Shown here in pieces: positions 10,622-25,400 of a DNA stretch of 64,000 nucleotides (position 1 is the first letter of the stretch; every line of letters begins with the position of its first letter). The position numbers and the translations under genes are program-made. The DNA comes from Cyclina sinensis (taxonomy: Eukaryota > Mollusca > Bivalvia > Venerida > Veneridae): assembly GCA_012932295.1 (NCBI GenBank), contig JAAONU010000004.1, positions 7,635,030 through 7,699,029 on the forward strand. Direction: 5' to 3'. The notes below the pieces were generated by a model that was given only the letters and a program-made list of their open reading frames with translations, searched no databases and was not told the origin of the DNA.

Positions 10622-11560
10622 TTTTTCTTAAATCCAATGAACACGAAGAATCAACAAGCGTTTGATGACACTGACTTATGGTGTCGTCTGACTACCATTG
10701 AAAGCGTGACCGATTCTTTTGTAATTTCATTTTAAAAATCCTTTCTCTTTTTTGTTAAACTCCTTTTTAACAGCGTGCAAAATCAATATATCCCAATTGT
10801 TCACGGTTTATTACTCGATAACGTTTTTCATTTACAATCTGATTTCAAAGTTTGTATTCTCATTTTGATTTCAAATTGAAAGAAGTTCGCCTTTCTTATA
10901 TTACATAAAATGGATTACAAAGAAACCATTATCTTAGTTGAATGTGTGATCGCAAGGAAGAACATAAGATGGTTACTGGTACAAAATTGTCTTTTGTAAA
11001 CCGAACATTTAGGTATCGATCTCTTCAAATATGAGAAATTAAATAAAGGCAATAACTCTAAAAAAAAAGAACAAGACTTCTTCCATTCTGCATTTCTTCA
11101 GGCCAATAAATAGAAGTGTTACAGAGATGTGGTCCGTACAAAATTTTCATTTGAAGTTTTAGCTAGGGGTAATAACTGCAACGTCAGTGAGTTGTTAGGG
11201 GTATGTTGATATGTTCCTGAATGCTGTCTGTCTTCAATTTTTTATGTCTTTCCTCAGTTTTAAGTCAGTAAATTGAAGCTTCACACAAAAGTTTCAGACG
11301 TATGGAAATACAGGTGTCGTCTTTAAGTTGTTAACAAAGACACAGGTCTTCCTAAATTTAAAAGATTTCATGAGTCTGTAATAAATGTGAATTCAGTGTT
11401 ACACCCTTTACAGCTTACGCCGAATACAGCTCACACATGAGCATTATTCGTTGGTTGACATTGTACACAGCATACGGTTAAGCATTATTCGTAAGCATGC
11501 ATGAATACAGGTCACGTAACCTGTATACGTTTGATAAACACATACTTTTCATATAGCCTC
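10622..11560. other. Upstream region of the Ly6-like gene
   Basis: AT-rich. It should contain the minus-strand promoter and 5' untranslated region, but no TATA box or other site could be singled out. From about 11400 to 11540, repeated GAATACAGCTCAC / GAATACAGGTCACG motifs resemble sequence at 14095-14200 in inverted form and may belong to the ends of a larger composite repeat. Confidence 0.4.
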
Positions 11561-11564
11561 TAGA

Positions 11565-13770
11565 GTGTTCACAAAGGTTTTTTTTTTATAGGATTTGACC
11601 TGATGACCTAGTTCTCGACCAAACATGACCCTATATGAAAAGAAACTAGAAGTCATCAAGCCAAACAATTTGAGTAAGTTTAATGACAGTTGGATGGAAA
11701 TGAGGCCTCTAGAGTGTTCATAAGGTTTTTCTACGACTTAATCTGGTGACCTAGTTTTTGACCTACATGACCCATATATTTAAAGCGTCTAGAATTTATC
11801 AAGCCAAACATTCTGACAAAATTTTGTGATGTTCGGATGGAAAATGGGGCCCTTAGTGTGTTCTCAAGGTTTTTCTGTGATTTGACCTGGTGAACAAGTT
11901 TTTGATCCAACATGACCTATATATACAAGAGGGCCATGATGGCCCTGTATCACTCACCTGAGTATGACTGCTTTTAACAAAGTTACTATGGACCTGGTTA
12001 ATTGACCCCAGATGACCCATATTCGAACTTGACCTAGAAATAATTGAAACAATCTCTTAGACAAATTTCCAGGATATTTGGACTGAAAAAGTAGCCTCTA
12101 GAGTGCTAACAAGGTTTTTCGATATTTAGGCTCTGTGACCTAGTTTTTGACCCCAGATAACCCATATCCAAACTTGAGCTACAAATCATCAAAACAACCT
12201 TTCTGACAAATTTCCAGGATATTTGGACTGAAAATGTAGCCTCTAGAGTGTTTACAAAGTTTTTCGATATTTGGGCTCTGTGACCTAGATGTTTCGACTC
12301 CAGATGACCCATATTCAAACTTGAGCTAGAAACCATAGAATTAAGCTTTCTGACAAATTTCCAGGTTATTTGGAATTAAAATAATACCTCTAGAGTGTTA
12401 ACAAGGTTGTTCCATATTTGGGCTCTGTGACCTAGTTTTTGACCCAAGATGACCCATACTCCAACTTGAGCTAGAAATCATCAAAAAAACCTGTCTGACA
12501 AATTTCCAGGATATTTGGACTGAAAATGTTACCTCTGGAGTGTAAAAAAGTTTTTTACATATTTGGACAATGTGACCTAGTTTCTGATCCCAGATGACCC
12601 ATATCCAAATTTGAGCTAGAAATCATTGAAACAACCTTTCTGACAAATTCCAAGGACATTTGGACTAACAATGTAACCTCTAGAGCATTAACACGGTTTT
12701 TCTACTTTCGGGCTCTGTGACCTAGTTTTTGACCCCAGAAAACCTATATTCAAAACTGAGCTAGAAATCATCGATAGAACCTTTCTGACAAATTTCCAGG
12801 TTATTTGGACTGAAAATGCTACCTTTAGAATCTTAACAAGGTTTTTCCATATTTGGACTCTGTGACCTAGTTTTTGAACCCAGATGACCCATATTCGAAC
12901 TTGAGCTAGAAATCACAGAAGCAACCTTCCTGACAAATTTCCAGATTATTTGGTCTAAAAATGTTCCCTTTAGAATGTTAACAAGGTTTTTCAATATTTG
13001 GGCTCTGTGACCTAGTTTTTAACTCCAGATGACCCATATTTGAACTTGACCTAGAAATCGTCAAAGAAACCTTCTGACAAATTTCCAGATTATTTGGGCT
13101 GAAAATGTAACCTCTAGAGTGTTAACAAGATTTTTCTATTTTTGGGCTCCGTGACCTAGTTTTTGAACCCAGATGACCCATATTTGAACTTGACCTAGAA
13201 ATCATCAATAGAACCTTTCTGACAAATTTCCAGGATATTTGTACTGAAAAAGTAGCCTCTAGAGTGTTAACAAGGTTTTTCTATATTTGGGCTCTGTGAC
13301 CTAGTTTTCCAACCCTGATAACCCATGTTCGAACTCGTCTGTGATATTAATGAGACAAACATCCTGACCAAGTTTCATGACAATTGAGGCGAAAATGTGA
13401 CCACTAGAGTGTTAACAAACTAATTGTGGACGGACGGACGGACGGACGGACGACGGACAAAATGTAATCAGAAAAGCTCACTCTGTCACTACGTGACAGG
13501 TGAGCTAAAAACGAGCTAGAAAACATTTAGCAAAATATTCTGGGAAAGATTCATGACGATTGGATGGAAAATGGTTTATTCTCAAATTTGACCTGGTGAC
13601 CTAGTTGTAGACCGAACATGTTCCGTATATTTAGAGGGCCTAGAGGTCATTAAGCTTGATATTTTGATTAAGTTTCATAATAAGTTAAATGATAAATGTT
13701 GACGGACAACAGATAACAATGGGCGATAACAACAGCTTTACCTTTGAGCACTAAGTTCTCAGGTGAGCTA
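11565..13770. mobile_element. Outer tandem-repeat element split by a nested insertion
   Basis: Repeats anchored by GACCTGGTGACCTAGTTTTT, with TCATCAAGCCAAACATTCTGA, occupy 11565-11924. They resume at 13508-13770, where the end ...CTAAGTTCTCAGGTGAGCTAA is reached. The inner element 11925-13507 separates the two parts. The outer unit (about 140-145 bp) is a distant relative of the inner unit. Small minus-strand frames here are repeat sequence. Confidence 0.65.
11925..13507. mobile_element. Inner tandem-repeat-core element, about nine units
   Basis: The left end is CAAGAGGGCCATGATGGCCC (palindromic) plus TATCACTCACCTG. The right end is GTCACTACGTGACAGGTGAG (palindromic). Between them are about nine copies of a roughly 145-bp unit holding CTCTGTGACCTAGTTTTTGA, GATGACCCATATTCGAACTT and TCTGACAAATTTCCAGGATA. 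A (GGAC)n-like stretch at about 13433-13457 precedes the right end. The ends match those of 49343-51233, but the core differs. Non-coding. Confidence 0.8.
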
Positions 13771-13794
13771 AGAAAATTAAGGCAGACAACGACC

Positions 13795-14040
13795 GTGATG
13801 GTGGTGGTTGTGAACATGTTGTTGCCACTGTTATTGCTGATGATAATGCCAATGATGATGTAAACCACGGGTATGGTGGTAATGATAACAGTGATGCTGG
13901 TTTCAGAAATAACGGCGACGATAATGATGATGGTGTTGTTGGCGATCCTGCATAAGCTGCTGTTGCTTCTGCTGATTACGACGATGATGAAGTGGATGAT
14001 GATGTTATTGACGATGATGGTGAAAATGTAATGTTTAGTA
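13795..14040. repeat. Imperfect GAT/GNT trinucleotide repeat
   Basis: A degenerate run of GATGATGGT-like triplets about 245 bp long. The long opposite-strand frame of 141 codons reads isoleucine/valine-rich low-complexity sequence, so it is a shadow of the repeat. Confidence 0.75.
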
Positions 14041-14454
14041 ATGACATTATTGATTTTTAATTTCGACCTATCAAAAACGATATGCAGCGTCATGACGTAT
14101 ACAGCTTACGAGCTGTATTCAGTGTAACCTGTATTCGGTTGTATAATCAACGAAAGCTCACACGTTAGCTATATACAGTGTAACAGTTCATTTAACAGAA
14201 ATCTCTGCCAAGATTGTGTTTCAACAGGAAATGGTGTTTGAAACAAAAAGTTACGATCTGGGGAAAAAAAGGAATACAGCTCACTGTGCATAGGTGAACT
14301 GAAAATGGTGCGACTTCAGCAGTCACTGAGATCTGTCTGTCTGCTTCAGGGTTAGTTGTACTTTCTAACTTCGAAGTTTTACAACTCTCTTGTTTTTAAC
14401 TATATATGTTCTGAACACAACTTGTAAATAAAGAGAAGAAAACAAAACAGTCAT
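14041..14454. other. Intergenic spacer 3' of citrate synthase
   Basis: Holds further GAATACAGCTCAC/TGTATTCAGTGTAAC motifs (14095-14290) related to 11400-11540. No gene seen. Confidence 0.4.
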
Positions 14455-16477
14455 AATAGTAGTTTTAAGTTGGTTTATTTCATTACGACTTTCACAAATG
14501 GAATTGTTTCAGTTTGCTCTACTGTCCTTAACAGCTTTCTTCAATATTGCCTCAATCTCCTAGCACGGTTCTGCCAATACTATGATCAACATTTCACAAC
14601 ATCAAACATATAACTTCCTAAATATACACATATACTGCATGTAACTATAAGAGTCAACGATGCCTATGCACAGAGAAAACTGAACATTTGTTCAAAACCT
14701 ACCCCATGGGGGGAAATTCCATTAGCAGAAAACTCGGGTACAAATAATACAAGTGCCAAGTATTCCTAACAAGTCACCATGTTGTTGTAACTTCTATGAC
14801 AAAAAACTGTTGAAATATAAAGAACCTATGTTCATCTACAGAAGAAATACTAAATTAAGTATTTATATAAAATGGTGTTTCTAAATGGCAGAAAACTCAA
14901 CACAGATTTCTGAAATGATTAATGCTAGGTACCAAGTAAAAAGGATTCTTCATGATGAAAAGAACACCACCAAATATGTTAATAAATCAATCTGAAAAAA
15001 AGTTTTGCACATGTGGTTGCCAGCTCTAAACATGACCTTGTAAGCTTAGATTTGAGGATCTTTGCGGTGAAGTGGAAACCAGTAAATTTAACCAGTATGG
15101 CAGTATGTTACTATTTATTAATAATTCATTATCATGGAAAGTGCAAATAATAAAATGTGGCGTTATAAAACCAACATTGAAAAGTGCAATGAATATATAT
15201 TACTTAAACATACAAAAACTCAAGACAAAAAAAGATACGAAATATTCAAATATGCGGTAAATCACTCATCCAAACTCATAAAATTGTTTAACAACAAATC
15301 TGTTCACATCATCACAAACACAACTGTTTTTAGCTTGGATACAGCTGTAGCACTATAGGATCTGGCACCAAATAGACAATGGCAACATTGGGGTTAATAC
15401 ACACATATTGCAAATATATGTTTGCAGATAATCTTTGTAACAAAATCTTATAATCATTTCTTTTTTATTTTCAGTACGAGCATTGTGCCTGTACCTCTTA
15501 ACACATCTGTTTAGTTGCAAAAAGCAGACAGCATATATCCACCACTCTGAAGCAATACAAATTAAGCTAAAATTTGGAAAAATCAAAAACAAAACAAAAA
15601 TCTGCCAGAGCAATGTTACATTTTTTAACTTAAAAGATATATGAAACAATAAGCCATTGAAACCTTTTCGAGATGTAAGGATGCCCGATTCTGGGAAAAA
15701 TATTCTAGAAAAAAAAAAACGTGAGACAAACAGAGAAGAGTTACCAAACCTCTTATCACAGACTTATTTTAAACACTCTGTAGGACATACAGTTCATACA
15801 TGGTCTAAGGGAAGGTGAGTAAGAAGACATTTTTGAAATTTCCCTACTCATGCTGCCAAGGTTTATACTGATGAAAAATGTGTTTTTCAAATCTTTTTAG
15901 AACTCACCGGAAAGTTTCTTTTCCATAATAAGGGGCAATCAATATTTCTCAAACAATTTTTTAAAACAGTAATAAATAGGACAATGCAAATATAACAATG
16001 TAAAAATTAACCAAGCATTAAGCACTAACATAACCCGAAACGGTCTTCATTCACAGAAAGTTTAGCACATTTCTCTTCACCACGCAGCTATCACATATAT
16101 GTGAAATCTTATTTCACAGAATCCTTACTCACATACAAGTTTCAGATACAGGAGAGGAAGTTGCAAATGGAATAACCAAGTTTTAAAAACCTGAAATCTC
16201 ATCTTTTTCAAAGCTATAGATGTAAGCATTGTTGTGGTAAAAAGAAATCTGTTTAAGATAATGGTTAAACATGTATTGAAATAAATTATCAGAAAAGGAT
16301 AAAGAAAACATTTTTTATCTAATTATCCAATAAATGTAAACAATTACTAACATTTAAAGCTTGTATCTTAGTAAAAATATCCACTAATACTATAACTGAT
16401 CTTCAATATGCAAAATTTGAATGTTCTAAAATTTTTTTTAGAAGCCTATGTTTGATAAAATCACTTAAATAGTCCAT
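14455..16477 (-). other. Probable 3' untranslated region of citrate synthase
   Basis: This 2-kb stretch follows the citrate synthase stop codon on the minus strand and has no clear repeat or gene. An AATAAA on the minus strand lies near 14473, which would end a roughly 2-kb 3' UTR. The actual poly(A) site cannot be determined from sequence alone. Small frames here (for example 15353-15649 minus) have no recognisable content. Confidence 0.4.
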
Positions 16478-19400
16478 CTATTTTGTGGCACCGGCAATTT
16501 TCTTCAAACCTGGAGTGTCAAAAGATTTGGGTCTTTCAATTGGCAGTCCAAGGGCTCTGTCCCAAATGAGGGAAGACATGCACCCAAGGGCACGAGAGAC
16601 GCCAAACAAAACTGTGTAGTAGTTCATCTCTGTCATACCATAGTACTGAAAAAGAGATACATGATTACTTTACAATTTCATGATATAACACAATTTCCAT
16701 GTACAAATTTTGTCAGGAACAAATTTAACAGACAATTCACATTTTTCATTTCTGTTTTTGCAATAAAATTGACTTTTACTTTCAACATGAATCTGACTGT
16801 ATAGATTTCTTACATTCCCATGGGTATAAAGTGTTGGCTGTTACACTGCCAACAGCAGTGAAACAACAGTAAAATGTCAGTACCAGTAGTTAGATATTAA
16901 CAATAATATAACATGGCCATCATGGTATTATAAAGTTCCACTGCTATAAATAAATTTGCAGTGCTATAAGTGAAAGTCAAACAGTCTAAACACAATCAAG
17001 GAAAAGCCAATGCACATCATGTGACACCTGGGATAGGGCCATCAATTACTGCAAGGTCTGAACTGAATAATCTTGGCAGATGATGCACAAAAAGTATATT
17101 ACATGACATTATCAACCTACATAAAAAGGATGCACTTAGTTACAGATAATCTCAACATATTCAATCGCAACTTGATCTTGAAAATGTAACAGATCTGTCC
17201 ACACATTTTACAAAAAGAATCTTTGTTTCAAGAAAAATAATATATACACTGAAGAGTACACAGTAAATTTTGTCTATCCTAATTCCCCTCAATTATGTTT
17301 GGATTGTACATGTTTAAGGGGACTAACTGATTAGCCTATAATTACCTGCAGAAGCACACCACTGTGGGCATCAACATTTGGCCATGGATTGGCAGCTTTG
17401 CCCTGTTCCAGAAGAATATCTGGTACAACTTTGTACAGGGCTGAGACGAGTTTAAACATTGGATCATCAGGAAGTTTCTTCAGAGCAAACTCTCTCTGGC
17501 ATGTGTAACGGGGATCTGTCTTTCTCAGTACAGCATGACCATAGCCTGGCACAACCTACAAGAAAGAGTTCAGTCTGCCTTAAATTACAGGATTTATCAA
17601 AAAGGAGTGAACTAATATCTTTCAGTGCCCCAGCTAGTACTAAATACCAGGGTGCAGCCCCTTTCTTGTGCACCCCGTACTTTTTCCTGGCACTCTGCTG
17701 TGCATTTCAAGACAGGACTTTCCATTCACCTATTTCTTGAATAATTTGTGAGTAAATGAAAATACGTCAAAATAATAAATCTGTTTCAAAATTGGTAAAT
17801 CTGTCTATACCCTTTTAGCAATTTTTGTTCTTTGAAAGGCCCCCATTTTTTTTTCCTTCAGCACCCTGCCCTTTTTAATCCCTTTCTGGAGCACCTGTCT
17901 TATTTCACTGATTCATAACCTAACATGTCCACTCATACTAATGATAATTCTTTCATACATTTATTATAGGAAGTTTCACCTTTATTTTATTTTGCTGGAA
18001 ACACCATATATTCAAGACGAGTTAAAACCTAAGACCTAAACTATAAACTCTTAAAAACCTGTGACCTACCAAAGTGGGTACCTTAAGCAATGCATTTAAT
18101 ATGTTCTGAATCTTCCTTTAAGCATAAAAGCACCCAGAAACCATGATTTTTTTCTAAGCTGACTGAATACTTCAGCATTATCTGAAGCCGTACTTCCCAT
18201 ATTACACTTGTCTTGACGACAAGAATATACTAGAAGTGACAGATACATTAAGCCAAAGGCTGAAAATATACGTTTTCAGTACCTGTCCACCCTTAAGTGT
18301 GTTCCATACAAATTCTTTCATTCCTTCTTCAGTAATGTTGTCACCTACAGTTTTCCTGACTTCAGTCAACCAGATAAGTACTTCCTGTAACAGAAAGAGA
18401 ATACTGAAATCAACCCTGGACATTACAGAAGATCACAAAGTAATGTCAAACACTCGTGATTCATTGAATCTATAGATGCACATCTAAATCTTGTTACTTT
18501 AGCAATGTCTTGTGTTATAATTTAACGATCACATCAACTGAAAGTTAAGGAAACTGCTTCAAATACTTATGATTCACTCATTTTAAAGATTCACAAAAAA
18601 CCAATATAGTTAAATACTACACAGATTTATAGGTTCAAAATTGGCCACAGGGATCCAAATAAAGCAATTTGGTAAACTTAAGTTATCTTATATATGTCAG
18701 CCTTTAGTATCAACCTTTAGTATTTGCAACCTTCAAATGACCTTGATGAGAATATTGATTTACAGCGACAGTGAGCTTCAAATTACCTTTAGAAATATCA
18801 TCTTAATTTTCAATTGAGAACAGTGTAAAGACTGACATAAGAATATCAGCAATTTCCATAATTATCTGAGAAAGTATCGGTCACAAAAAGGTCAAGGTCA
18901 TACTCTCAAACAATAATCTGAAGCCTTTCAGGAATAACAGTGACTTTCAGTTTTTTTTAGTGACCAAAGTGCCAATGAATATTAAAACAAATAAATTTGC
19001 ACTGATGTCTTCTCTTAGTAAAAAAAAAAACAACATTACCAATCCCTTTACTTATATATATTCACTAAGAATAAAGTTTTATTATACTCTCCCCCACCGT
19101 AGAGTTGAATATGGAATATGGAGAATACGACACTGCAAAAGCAGTATGCCACAGATGAGAACAAACTGTCTGACAATTAGCTTTTTATGACTAAAACCTG
19201 ACTGAACTAGTTCAAAGTTGGTATGTAAATTACAAACCTGGTTAGCAAGACCATGGAGTGGTCCAGCCAGTCCATTCATGCCTGCAGCAAAACTCAAGTA
19301 GGGATCAGACAGAGCACTGCCAACAAGGTGAGTGGTGTGAGCACTTACATTGCCACCCTCATGATCACTGAAATAATTAAATAAATATATATATACCTTC

Positions 19401-22400
19401 CACTACTTTACAACATCATGATCGGAAACTGACATAAAAAACTTTGATAAAATTTTTCAAACCAGAATTCAGTTTTTTTCTTTAATCTTTTTTTTATTGT
19501 TTTACTTTCTCCTGCATGGTGAGATTTTTTTTAAGTTTCACTGAGCCATTCAATTGTTGGACCAAAAAAAGAAAATTTAACTTAACCAGTCCCACATATC
19601 CTTTTCTGATATTATCTGCTTGGTCCATTTTTGTTACCTTTTCTATTACACCATAATGACCATTGACCCAAGCTTCACCAATGCTCATCCTGACAAACAT
19701 GTAGGAAAGCAGGAAAAGGCAAGTGGGCTGCAGCTTTCTTAAAACTAACATTGGGTATTTATTTCAATATATCACCTGTGAATTGTCAGGTATAGTCTCA
19801 TCAGCTCTACGAAGTCAGGGTTGTCATAACCAAGCATGGTAGCAAAGTTCCAGCTCCAATCCTTCTTGGTATCAATGGCTCCAACAGAGCTGCCCTCCTT
19901 GTACAGGTTACGATAAATAATGGCTGCTACTGTGGGGAGCTTGGCAATCATGTCCATAGCATCTTCATACACATACTGTTAGGATAGACAGTATACATAA
20001 TAAAAATTTTGCTATTTTAAATTTTTATGTCATTTTTCATTACCCCACCCATTTATGTACATTTATTAACTACCAGACAGAGAATGTCTTCATGCTGAAT
20101 GAATACCATACTATTTCTATATAATATCTAGTCTCATACATCTCTAATCCATTAAATACACACTTAAGACTAAATTCTACATTTTAATAAAAAATTTGAT
20201 CTTGAAAAAAACAAATTTCAAAACAATCAGCCTCCTCTTTAAATCAAAATCTGTTGTATTTACAGAACACAATGAGATGTCTAATTCAATCAATACATGA
20301 TGTTCCATTTCAATTTGCCAACTTACTGAGCCATCTCATTAAATCTTAATCTGTATTTTATGATTTAATCTGTTTTCTAAAAATAACCAAAATAATCTAT
20401 CACTATCTGACATACCTCCCAGTATTGTGTTTTCTTCACACCACTGTGATAAGCCTTGGCAAACTTGCTCTCGCTGTTCATGGCAGTGATAGCAGCACTG
20501 AACTGTGACATGGGGTGTAGATTGCTGGGGAAGTTATTCAACATCTGTGTCACATGATTTGGGATAGCTGCTCTGTCATTCCACTCCTTGGAGATGGCAT
20601 CAGCTTGCTGCTGTGTGGGGATTTCGCCAGTTAAAAGCAACCAGAATAATGCCTCTGGTAAGGGCTGTTCACCAGTACCTCCATTACCTGTAATAAAATT
20701 TTAATTTCAAATTTTGTCACAATATTATAGATTTATGTTTTGGCATCTAACAGGTAAGAGAAAAAAAAAAATATTAATGTCATTTGTTTTCTTGCAAACA
20801 GCCAATCTACTTCTTGAGAAAAATAAAAAACACTCTGGCCTGAAGTAAACACCTCTTCACTTAACACAAACTGTCATGTATTGACCTTGGATGACAACAA
20901 AGAGAAAATGTGATACAATTTAAGACTCTACCCGAACATGCTCATTCTTCAACTCTCTTGCCCACATCTTAAATTTGAATGAAGAGTTGATTTTCTCTAG
21001 AAACAGTTAAACCACTTTCATTTTTTATGGTAAATAACTCTGCAAATAATGTTTACTGAATCTAAGCAATTCACGACATGAAAAAATACCTCTGGGGAGA
21101 AGCTCTTGACATTCTGGAATGCTGTAACCACGGAAACGGATACCCTCATTGGGGTCAAGGACTGAAGTTTCTGTTACAAGGCCGCGAATGCCTCTCATAC
21201 CACCATACATCTGAAAATTTTAGAATTCTTATCAAGTCAGCTCAATATTTTTGACCAAATGAAGGTTTGTTCGTGAAGTTTAAGTGTCGCATGTCCAATG
21301 AAGCTAGTGCTGCAATGAAATTTCTAAATTTTCACAAAATCCACACAAAGTTAAGTTGCAGCAATAAATTCTGCTTTTTAGTATGCAAATTCAAAGTTAA
21401 GCCCCAGGAGTAATTTCTGTTTTATTAAGTATGAAAATTCACACAAAGTTAAGACCCAGGAGTAATTTCTGCTTTTTAGTATGAAACTTCACACAAAATT
21501 GAGACCCAACAATAATTTCTGTTGTTTTTTTAACGAAGGAAAATTCCCAACAAAAATTTCTGCTTTTTAGTATGAAAATGCACACTAAGTTAAGCCCAAG
21601 GAGCAATTTCTGCTTTATTAAGTATGAAAATCCACAAAGTTAAGCCTCCCCCATATTGAATCTTTTAATTTCTCCATCAAAATAAAAAATCTCTTCACTT
21701 TTAAAAGTATTGCGAAGGATGTAATTAATTTCTATTATTCTTCATTAAATGGTTGTTTCCTATAACTAAATGCAGTTTTACTACATTGTCATTACTGAAC
21801 AATAAATGTAGCTTTTTTCAAGTGTTGAAATCACTTTTATGTTCCTTGATGTATACAATTTCCCTGCTTATATCTAAAGCTTAAATAACTTCTAAATACA
21901 ATACACACAGCCTTGACCTTAGACATGAAACAGGATCTTCACATAACAATTGAAGTTACTTCCTGGACAAATTGTCTAACTGACCTTGAACATTAAAACT
22001 TTCACAGTTTGTAAAAAGCTGCCTTTTGGATACCAGAAAATATGTAATTTGTGACATAAATTTTTGGAACCAATCAATAAGCACAGATCGTTTTACTTGT
22101 GCCAAGCAATATTAAAGGTTGCTACAGTAAACCCTAGTATTTTTTTAAACTAAAGCTGTTATGACCTACTAACCATGTCAACTGTAACTTCTCCAACTTT
22201 GGTCTTCCCATGTTCCTGTCTGAATTTCTTCACTTCCTCTTGTTTCTCTGGAATCTGATTTGCTAGAACTGCTTTCAGGTTCTGTAATTGCATTAATATG
22301 AAATTATTTCTCCATAGTTTATCAAATTTAGCTAAATTATTTGAAAAACAATAAATTAACTCCTAAAAAGATTCAAGATGTAGGAATAATGTTTGTTTGT

Positions 22401-25400
22401 TTGTTTGCTTAATTGGGGTTGACACAATAAAACTTGTGAAAAATAAACTAGAACTTAGTCTTTTTTGATTTTAATTGTCCACCCATCCAATTTGTCATTA
22501 AAAGTCATTCTTACCAAAAAATTAGAAACACTAACATCTCTGTCTGCATATACAATGCCTTTCGTAAAACGAAAGTTGGCTCAGTTAGACAAGGAACGGG
22601 CAAAAGCAGCGAAAACGAATCACTGCTTGAAACATTTCTTCAACTTCAACTTAATACTGCCAAAAGTCAATACTGACTATACTAGGCAGGCGCATGTCAG
22701 GAACATTTAAAATTATAAAAGTTAATAACAAAGAAAACAAGATTTAACTGTAGTTAACAAAAATTATCGGCAAATAAGATGTTTAATTTCTTTGGAGTAA
22801 AGCAAGGTAGAACTCCAGCGTAGCGCTGTTTTTGCCAAATATTTGTTCTGTCTTGACTGTTTTAAAGACCGAGGATACTTGTTGAACATAGGGTAATCAA
22901 GAATAAATTAAATAAAACCTAAGAATAGAACTAAGCATTTGGCAAAATAACAATTGAAAATAAACGTTTATTCGCCGATATTTTTTGTTAACTACAATAT
23001 GTAAGCCACGGAGCTTTAGAAATAAATTGATATAGGACTGCAAAGGAAACATCTATTTGTCTTGATACTATTTTATTTTCTGTACAATTTATCATTTGAA
23101 CACTGCATATCACCATCGTGATAAGTGTATGATATTTCGGATAAATTAATTTCGGTTACGATTCTGATGTGTTTTGTTAACAGTGTTTCAATTTCAAAGT
23201 GAAGCATTTACTGAGAACAGGCTAACTAGAACAAAATGGTGTATAGAAAATAGTGGAACTGACTGAAGGTTTTTGCAGTTGTGCTGATTCTTAAAACTGG
23301 AATTAAAAGTTACATATCATTATGTTTCAGGTGATGCATTTTAGCTGATGGCTTCATTTTAACTTCACTTTATGTTAAAAATTGTGGTCCATGTACATTT
23401 AAGATGTCTAAAGATGTATATTAGAGTGCTATGTATTCTTATATTCTTGAAATATAAGATGTATGTTGATTTGATATCTTCAACATTCAAGCAATATTTA
23501 TTTAATCCATATCATCATATTGCAGGGTATTCTGAATTTAAGATATCAAACTGAATACAGTATAAAAACAGTCTAAAAGTTACTGTGCATTATGTTATAG
23601 TATGCTGTGTACTTGAATGTGTATATGTTCAAATGTAGCAATGATCTACTGATTTATGAAATGGAGAATTAGAAATAACAAGTTCCCTGCAGTTTGTCTG
23701 TTTCAGACATATCTATAGTTATACAATGATTAAAAGTAATTAAATAAAAAAACGTATTGAGTACAACATAATAGTTTTATGTGAAACAATTAATAAAGAG
23801 ACGATGCTTGGCATAATTAAGCCAGGGTATGGTGAAAAATGCCTTTGCTACAAAGACGATATTGCCCCTGCCCTTTTTGACAGACCATGCCTTTTTTAAT
23901 CCTGATACATAAATGTCATAGTTAACTAAGTATGAGATTAACAATAAATCATAATGCTTTCTTCAATACTTACAGTGCCAGATGCTGTTGCATATCTGCA
24001 GCTGTTGATAAAACTCTGAAAAAAGAAACATTTTTTTTTTCACTTGATAACAGGATCAAAATGTACCCATTTTCTGTAACAAGTATCAATGTATCTGAAA
24101 TTATTTCACAATTTCAGGATAAGGTATCTTAAAACTGACAAGTATTCCTTAATAGATGATCAACTTTGATACAAAGTTTTATTTCTAAGCTCAAACTGCA
24201 GTATAGATAACTGTTTACTCCAAGTTATATCATCATAATGTATATTCTTGAAGGCAACAAAATTGGTTTTTACAAACGCTTGCCAAATTCAGCATTTGCG
24301 ATAATATTCATAAATTGGCTAATAAAAATCTATTAGGCTAAAATATTGGCCAAAGCACTTTTTTCGTTTGAATCACGTTTACTTTTTTACTCCAACATTT
24401 GAACTTGCTACCTATATATAGCACTTCAACTACAATAAAAAATCGATACGCAGTCTTGTTTAAAACTTTGTGACACAATGTCAAAATGTGTTTTGAATTT
24501 GTGAAGGTGTGAATGTTTTTATACACTTACTTGGTTGTTTGCTTTGACACAAGAGACTGTGTTGTTTATAAAAGAACTAGCGTAATGATTAAACATAGGA
24601 TTATGCGACAATAGCTAATAGCAACCAGCAATAATTAAAGTACACTGGACTTCTGGTGTGATTGAAGAAATGCTTCCGTAAGTTGAAACTCCTGAAAATA
24701 CTACTTTATGCATCAGCTTGCAAGAAGGACCTTCCCAACGGTTAGAATTTTTTTTAATTTGATGTCTGCATCCATACAAATGCTGAGTTTTAGTTGCCTA
24801 ATACATATATACATGCTTTCCATGTTGAATACTGCTTTTGGCAGTATTTTGCATCAAAATTCAAACAAATTAAACCCTGGTTGTGCAATGATAAAAAAAG
24901 AAAACAAGTCGAAATTGCAAACACCAAAAGGTAAGAATAAGTTATATGCAGAAGTATTGCTGGTACAAACAAAATGTAAACAGTTATCAGTCCTTGGTTT
25001 GTTCACCCAAGTGCCTGATTTGTTATAAAACATTTCAGCTCACTCTATAAAATGTTGGTTTATAGCTCTGGCTATTATTCTTGGACCCCCAAACCCAACC
25101 AAGCATGACTCAAGACTTCTTCTCCTATCATGTGCTTTATCTTCCTCTTGGGTAGAAAAAAAAAAAATCCAACATACCCAGACTTTAGTTAACTCTGGGC
25201 ATTGTGATACAAGTCTGCAGACTGCAATTTATGATAAAATTTCATTATGTTATATAGATTTTGCAGTTCTGTCGACAAAACCCTTGACAGTTCATCATGA
25301 CCTTGCTGCAAAAATAGAATTGTTAATTTGTAAACATTTGATCTGCATCCAGATTAAAGCGGTTAAAGCATTAATGGGCATTATGGACAATTACTTAAAC

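Noticed and set aside
12100..13400. CRISPR-like repeat array
   Set aside because: Units are contiguous 145-bp tandem repeats with no unique spacers, in a eukaryotic genome.
13668..14093. 141-codon minus-strand open frame
   Set aside because: Ile/Val-rich product of the opposite strand of a GAT-type triplet repeat; no start context, splice sites or family match.
17459..17740. 93-codon plus-strand frame within citrate synthase
   Set aside because: It is antisense to a well-supported citrate synthase exon and runs on into the intron.
22465..22710. 81-codon plus-strand frame in a citrate synthase intron
   Set aside because: Part of it ([20 protein letters not shown]) looks protein-like, but no family was recognised and no supporting splice sites or homologous context were found.
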